Shown: positions 59,798 to 64,000 of the stretch, piece by piece
Layout of the letters: every line of letters starts with the position of its first letter
How positions within the stretch are numbered: position 1 is the stretch's first letter
Source of the DNA: CAZMGB01 sp964565775
GTDB lineage: Bacteria; Chloroflexota; Dehalococcoidia; DSTF01; JALHUB01
DNA length: 64,000 nucleotides
Direction: 5' to 3'
NCBI GenBank assembly: GCA_964565775.1
Contig: CAZMGB010000006.1
Coordinates: 1-64,000 of the forward strand
The notes under the pieces: generated by a model
What the model was told of the DNA's origin: nothing
Database searches by the model: none
Seen by the model: the letters and a program-made list of their open reading frames with translations, nothing else
Made by a program: the position numbers and the translations under genes

Positions 59798-60318
59798 CGC
59801 AGTTTCCGCCTCGGCCGCGCGCGCTTGGATTGGTCAACCACCTTCAACAGGTGATTGGCCCAGATCAGCGATTCCAGCGCGGCGTTGGGATCATCTCTGA
59901 GGTCGTGCTCGTGAGCGCGGGGGTTCCTGATCCCGATCATGCACCCAGCGAAGATGAACCTGTAGCCCATCTGCTCGTCCCGCCGTGATTTCGTTGTCAG
60001 CTCATTCAACTTCAAGATCGGATTGTCTTCACTGAACACATGATGCATGAGGTCGGCGCCATCCAGCGAACTCCCCGACTTCTTTTTTACCGTGTTGTTC
60101 ACACACTTGTACGCTTCCTCGACAGCCTCGGCGTAGTGCCCGTCCATGAAGAGGCTGCGGGTAGCGGAACGAAGCGGACGGGACGTGATCAGACGGTCGT
60201 AAAGGGGCACCAGCCCCTCCCAGGTGGGCTGGGGCAAGGGCTCAGGCGCTTGGAGGCCAAGCCTTTGAACCTCATCGCGCGCGTGCTTCGCAAGCTGAAG
60301 CACCCTGTGGGACCTCAC
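59794..60318 (-). CDS. TIGR02391/Ymh-type protein
   Basis: A 174-residue protein with the Hypoth_Ymh domain: LFMDGHYAEAVEEAYKCVNN, GSSLDGADLMHHVF, and GYRFIFAGCMIGIRNPRAHE, a conserved C-terminal block. The family is often found in accessory or defence regions, and its biochemical function is unknown. Start is GTG at 60318, 11 bases after the upstream gene, so the two form an operon. Confidence 0.82.
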   Translation of the reverse strand: MRSHRVLQLAKHARDEVQRLGLQAPEPLPQPTWEGLVPLYDRLITSRPLRSATRSLFMDGHYAEAVEEAYKCVNNTVKKKSGSSLDGADLMHHVFSEDNPILKLNELTTKSRRDEQMGYRFIFAGCMIGIRNPRAHEHDLRDDPNAALESLIWANHLLKVVDQSKRARPRRKLR

Positions 60319-60328
60319 CGGTCAGGCC

Positions 60329-61090
60329 CTATGGCTCCCGGCCATAGAGATGGCGCGCCATACTAGCGAATACTTGGTCGATCTGGTCAGGGGACGCGGC
60401 AGGGTCGATATGGATATTGACGTCAATGTGGACTTCGGGCTCGCCGGGCGGGCGGGGCCTCTTCTTGTCTGGCTCCTCGCGCTTCTCCTCCTTTTGCCCG
60501 GCCTGTCCGGGTTGTCCGCCCGGTACCTCCTCAAGCGCCTGCTCAATACTGATGATTCGCGGTGCTCCAGCGATCTGCTGCAACAGACCTAGATACTCGA
60601 CGTTCTCCATGAAGATCTGCACACACAGCGGACGGTCGGGCTCAGGGATGCCGCCCAACTCATCATACATCACGTCTTGTGCAGGGAGGCGCTTGCCCTT
60701 TAGCCTTTCATAAAGCAGGTTAAAGGGCTCCAGCCGGGTGACCGCAAGCTCGAACTCCATTCTTCGGCGCTCGCGTGGTGGCGTTTCGGGATTGACTACG
60801 GTGGCACCCTCCTCGGTCAATCTCAGGTACTCCGCCTTGTAGCCTCCAGACGTAAGCCCGTACCTCGCCGAATCCGTCACAAGCTTCCTGCCCGATCCGC
60901 TCTCGGGCGAGCGCTGCAGCCGGTCGAAGACACTGATTCGCCTCAGTTGGCCATCCAGGCCATGTTGATGGATAGCGGTTGCGAGAACGAGAGCTTCCTG
61001 GAACGGCGATAGTGGGAAGCTCTTGGCCGCCCCCCGACCCCTCTTCTTGCGCTCCGGTGCGCCAGCCGCTCCAATACCGACTTCAACCAT
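60329..61090 (-). CDS. Hypothetical protein paired with the Ymh-type gene
   Basis: A 253-residue protein. A basic N-terminus (RKKRGRGAAKSFPL) precedes a helical, winged-helix-like region (FQEALVLATAIHQHG and AEYLRLTEEGATVVNP). A central domain, a Lys/Glu/Pro-rich linker and a C-terminal block EVHIDVNIHIDPAASPDQID follow. The last block looks like a conserved interaction module. GGGAGG lies 7 bases before the ATG at 61090. The two-gene unit may be a defence cassette; this is inferred from family context only. Confidence 0.75.
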   Translation of the reverse strand: MVEVGIGAAGAPERKKRGRGAAKSFPLSPFQEALVLATAIHQHGLDGQLRRISVFDRLQRSPESGSGRKLVTDSARYGLTSGGYKAEYLRLTEEGATVVNPETPPRERRRMEFELAVTRLEPFNLLYERLKGKRLPAQDVMYDELGGIPEPDRPLCVQIFMENVEYLGLLQQIAGAPRIISIEQALEEVPGGQPGQAGQKEEKREEPDKKRPRPPGEPEVHIDVNIHIDPAASPDQIDQVFASMARHLYGREP

Positions 61091-61362
61091 TCGTTAGCCT
61101 CCCGCGCCCCTCAGTGTCACAGGTTTCGCTAGCGGGGCACATGCATCGGGCAGATTGTAGCACGCCTGGGGGACAATGGGCAAGAACACCAGTTCGTTTG
61201 CAGTTCGGCGGGCTAGCCGTGACTGCGGTTGATCTTCACCCTAGCGACAGGTGCCTCACCGCTTCTAGGCCCACGCTACGCCTGACAACCGCATAAGCGG
61301 GGGATAAGCACAGCGCCGCCGTGGGGCCGGACGGCTTGCTCCGCTTGCAGGGATGCGACACC

Positions 61363-61388
61363 GAAGGCCAGGCTTAAGCCTGGCCTTC
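61363..61388. repeat. Perfect 26-bp palindrome between divergent genes
   Basis: GAAGGCCAGGCTT followed by its exact complement, with no spacer. It lies in the 476-base gap 61091-61566 between the Ymh-linked operon and the CsrA-like gene. No gene is seen in that gap. It could be an operator, terminator or repetitive element. Confidence 0.5.
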
Positions 61389-61667
61389 CATCCGTTGTCA
61401 CTCCCGTCGAAACCCACATGATCACCCCAGCCATCACATTTCATCAGCGGTGATGCGCTTCTGCACCTCCGTCGGCCCACGTCCGCGGTTGTCGCCGCCC
61501 CGATGTCTCACTGATCGAAAAGGCCGATCAGCCACTCTCGACGACCAGCGAAACGGGCCGTTCGGCTCATGGCGAGGGCTACATGGCCGATCTATCCTGT
61601 ATGTTGGGGCATATCCCCCAAGCAGATGATACAGGCCTGCGGTCTCCTGGGCCTTCCGAGAACACCG

Positions 61668-61841
61668 TTGCTAGTGCTCACGCGGAAACCAGCTCAGTCC
61701 ATCGTCGCGAGCTTCGAGGAAGCCGAAGTCAGGTTCACGATCATCCGGCACAACGGAGACAGAGTGACGGTGGGGGTGGAAGCGCCCCCGACCGTGAAGA
61801 TCATGCGGGCCGAGCTCCTGGACGAGGGACCGGCGGCCTGA
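61668..61841 (+). CDS. csrA: CsrA-like RNA-binding regulator
   Basis: A 57-residue protein whose sequence LLVLTRKPAQSIV ... HNGDRVTVGVEAPPTVKIMRAEL matches CsrA/RsmA (LVLTRK start, five-strand core, GVEAP, then the R-x-E of the helix). The start is assigned to TTG at 61668, which gives the normal CsrA N-terminus. In-frame ATGs at 61626 and 61569 would add unrelated residues. CsrA binds GGA-containing mRNA leaders. No fliW or flagellar gene is nearby. Confidence 0.72.
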   Translation: MLVLTRKPAQSIVASFEEAEVRFTIIRHNGDRVTVGVEAPPTVKIMRAELLDEGPAA

Positions 61842-62023
61842 GCCTGAGCGCGCCCCGACCCCTTTCGCGCGTCAGACACCTCCCAGCGACCGACAGGAAA
61901 GCACACCTCGTACGGGCCAACCTTCAGGCCTGGCCTCGGACGCGGAACAACCGCGCCCCGAGCCTGCCGAATGGCCCCTCCACTTGGCGTGAACCTAAGC
62001 CGCGCCCCGTGTACAATGCGGCC

Positions 62024-63124
62024 GTGGACTACCGCATCCGCAGCGCTCGCCGCGCCGACCTGCCCGCCGTCTATGAGCTGGTCGACGCCTGCTTCCCCTT
62101 CGCCCAGCCCGAGCTCTTCGTCCGCCAGACGGAGAGCGACTCCAGCTATCGCTTCTGGCAGACGCGCGTGCTGGAGGTCGACGGCCGCATCGTTAGCCAC
62201 GTGCGCATCTTCGACCGCACCATGTGGGTGCGGGGCGTCCCCATGCGGGCCGGCGGCATCGGCTCCGTAGCCACGCACGCCGACTACCGAAAGCACGGGT
62301 TCGCCAGCGTCCTCCTGAAGGACGCCATCGCCCAGATGGAGCGTCGGGGCTACCATCTCTCCTTCCTCTTCACAGGCATCCCCCACTTCTACGCACGGCT
62401 GGGCTGGCGCGTCGTGCGCATGCCGTACTACGCCACCAGCGCCCAGGAGATCGCCGCCCTTTCGGGCGAACGTGGCGTCCGCGTGCGACCCTTCACCCCC
62501 GCCGACATCCCGGCCCTGGCCCGAATCTACGACAGGATGAGCGGCGGCCACACCGGGGCCATCGCGCGTAGCAAGCGCTACTGGCGAGACCACCTCACCT
62601 GGACCGACGACGACCCGGACGGCTTTCTCGTAGCTGAGGCGAAAGGCGGACCCGTCGCCTACGTGCGGAGCCGCGTCGAGATTGACAAGCACCTGAACCT
62701 GCTGGAGGGCGTCGCCCTGCCCGGCGAGGAGGGAGCGCTTACCTCGCTGCTCGCCTCCCTGGCCCGCTACGCCGAGAGCGAGGGCGCCGCCGAGATACGC
62801 GGCCTCGTTCCGGCGGACAGCGCCCTCGCCGGTGTACTGGGTGCACTGCCGTCCTCACGCGTCACGATGGACCTCCCTCTGCCCGACATGATGCGCGTCG
62901 TCGACCTGGAGGGCATGCTCTCTCGTCTCCTCCCGGACCGCCGCCAGCGGACGCAGCTCAAGGTCGCGCCGGAGGACTGGATCTTTGCCGTGATGGGTCA
63001 GATGCCTGTGGAGGCTCTCGCCGGGGAACCAGCGACCACGCCCTCCGCCCGGCGCGCGGCGGATGTCCTGGAGCGGGCGCTGCCGCAGCAGCCCCTGCAC
63101 TTCTGGAACAGCGACCGTATCTAG
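62024..63124 (+). CDS. GNAT-family acetyltransferase, Eis-like
   Basis: A 366-residue protein with an N-terminal GNAT domain (VDYRIRSARRADLPAVYELV, GIGSVATHADYRKHGFASVLLKD, GIPHFYARLGWRVV) and a C-terminal region with a second acetyltransferase-like half and a sterol-carrier-like end, as in Eis proteins. The GTG at 62024 lies 6 bases after a TACAAT box, so the transcript is probably leaderless. The frame is open further upstream without support. The substrate is unknown. Confidence 0.85.
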   Translation: MDYRIRSARRADLPAVYELVDACFPFAQPELFVRQTESDSSYRFWQTRVLEVDGRIVSHVRIFDRTMWVRGVPMRAGGIGSVATHADYRKHGFASVLLKDAIAQMERRGYHLSFLFTGIPHFYARLGWRVVRMPYYATSAQEIAALSGERGVRVRPFTPADIPALARIYDRMSGGHTGAIARSKRYWRDHLTWTDDDPDGFLVAEAKGGPVAYVRSRVEIDKHLNLLEGVALPGEEGALTSLLASLARYAESEGAAEIRGLVPADSALAGVLGALPSSRVTMDLPLPDMMRVVDLEGMLSRLLPDRRQRTQLKVAPEDWIFAVMGQMPVEALAGEPATTPSARRAADVLERALPQQPLHFWNSDRI

Positions 63125-63139
63125 GCCGCGCAGTCGGGG

Positions 63140-63742
63140 CTAGCCGGACTCCCGTGAAGCCGTCGTCGAAAACGCCCGGGCGAGGAACTGCTTGAGGATG
63201 CGGGCGGTAAGGCCCCAGATCACGTACTCACCGAAGCGGTAGCAGTCCGTGACCACCTCGCGCCCGCCGATCTGACGCATCTCCTGGTAGAAGTTGGCGC
63301 CGTCCAGCAGGTGCCGTAGCGGCACCTCGAGCACCTCCTCCACCTCGTAGGGATGGCCTACGAAGACCTTGGGCGCGGGCGCAGTGAGGACGCCGACAAA
63401 GGGTGAGACGAGAAAGCCGCTGATCGCGGGCCACTCGTCCAGCTCGCCGATGATCTCGACGTCCTCCGGCCGTACTCCCACCTCCTCGAACGTCTCGCGA
63501 AGGGCCGTGACCCGCAGATCCCGGTCGTCGGCGTCGGCGGCACCGCCGGGAAAGGAGATCTGCCCCTTGTGATGCTCCACCTGCTGCGTCCGCAGTGTGA
63601 AGAGGATGTGCTCTTCCCCTGCCCTCGGGTAGAGGAGGATGAGCACCGCCGCCCGAGGGCGGCCCGCGGGCTCCAGCCGGCGGGGCTGATGCGCCGCCAG
63701 CGCGCGGCGGATCGCATCGATGAGCTGCTGGCGTTCGGGCAT
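63140..63742 (-). CDS. NUDIX hydrolase, CoA pyrophosphatase type
   Basis: A 200-residue hydrolase. The NUDIX box is split as usual around GGAADADDRDLRVTALRETFEEVG (G-x5-E-x7-R-E-x2-E-E pattern, with E-T-F-E-E-V-G). The upstream segment HHKGQISFPGG is the CoA-pyrophosphatase signature. It likely cleaves CoA or related pyrophosphates. The start is the ATG at 63742, with GGGGGG-rich sequence upstream. It is convergent with the acetyltransferase gene. The last 258 bases of the window show no clear gene. Confidence 0.88.
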   Translation of the reverse strand: MPERQQLIDAIRRALAAHQPRRLEPAGRPRAAVLILLYPRAGEEHILFTLRTQQVEHHKGQISFPGGAADADDRDLRVTALRETFEEVGVRPEDVEIIGELDEWPAISGFLVSPFVGVLTAPAPKVFVGHPYEVEEVLEVPLRHLLDGANFYQEMRQIGGREVVTDCYRFGEYVIWGLTARILKQFLARAFSTTASRESG

Positions 63743-64000
63743 GGACCCCCCTGCTACCCCTCTCGTCCCGAAGCTGGCGCCTGGTTCGGAGCGCCGATGA
63801 GCGATGAATGGCCGCGTCTGTAATCGTAGGGGGCGAAGCGGGCGAAAGCAAGCATTGGAAGGCCGTCCCCTGTCTCCCCAGAGGAACCCTGCTGCCCGGG
63901 CACGGCCTAAATGTTTTCGCCGATTGTCCGATTCATACGAAAGGGAGAACTCGGCACTAAGACAGGCCCGCCTTAGAGGCAGCAAGACCTTCCGCGAGAG

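Noticed and set aside
61265..61480. 71-codon - strand frame in the gap before the CsrA-like gene
   Set aside because: No ribosome-binding site or family similarity, and it spans the 26-bp perfect palindrome.

Overview
The window is a GC-rich chromosomal segment, probably from an uncultured Chloroflexota bacterium (Dehalococcoidia-like). That placement is an inference from gene content: F420 biosynthesis genes, a fused Memo/AMMECR1 protein, mutS2, several genes that look leaderless, and PhoP-like operator repeats. No rRNA, tRNA or CRISPR array was found, so the taxonomy is not firm. Most genes are intact and tightly packed.

Positions 1-26149 encode a dissimilatory sulfate/sulfite-reduction island, all on the + strand. 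It opens with the 3' part of aprA, then qmoA and qmoB, then a NarL-type sensor kinase and response regulator. A long, closely spaced operon follows: ferredoxin, dsrN, dsrA, dsrB, dsrD, dsrC, dsrM, dsrK, a c-type cytochrome lipoprotein, a Rieske protein, a b6-type cytochrome b, a subunit IV, a monoheme cytochrome c, a solenoid lipoprotein, qmoC, a small membrane protein, a TauE/SafE transporter, a second dsrM/dsrK-like pair and a dsrE-like gene. The presence of dsrD, with no dsrL or dsrEFH seen, suggests the reductive direction. DsrO and DsrP are not seen; a Rieske/cytochrome b complex sits where they would be expected. A roughly 48-bp element is shared by the regions upstream of qmoA and of the ferredoxin.

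Positions 26355-38801, on the - strand, hold an amplified array. Three modules each combine a TauE/SafE transporter with a DsrC-family protein that has lost both redox cysteines. Two of the modules also carry a TIGR02186-type membrane-anchored exported protein. Each module is preceded by 11-bp-spaced direct repeats of OmpR/PhoB type and by a conserved unit made of a promoter-like sequence and a hairpin, read on the opposite strand. An OmpR-type regulator and its sensor kinase lie at the upstream end of the array. A degraded copy of the junction between these two genes sits between two of the modules.

Positions 39091-64000 are more ordinary. They hold a cysteine-rich nuclease-like protein, a one-polypeptide sensor kinase/receiver/DNA-binding protein, selA, the Memo-AMMECR1 fusion, acetyltransferases, mutS2, two HicAB-type toxin-antitoxin pairs, a TPR protein, the F420 genes cofD and cofC with two nitroreductases, rarA, a DUF559 gene among REP-like repeats, a two-gene Ymh cassette, a CsrA-like gene and a NUDIX hydrolase. 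The 3' ends of mutS2 and rarA are both duplicated around inserted accessory genes.
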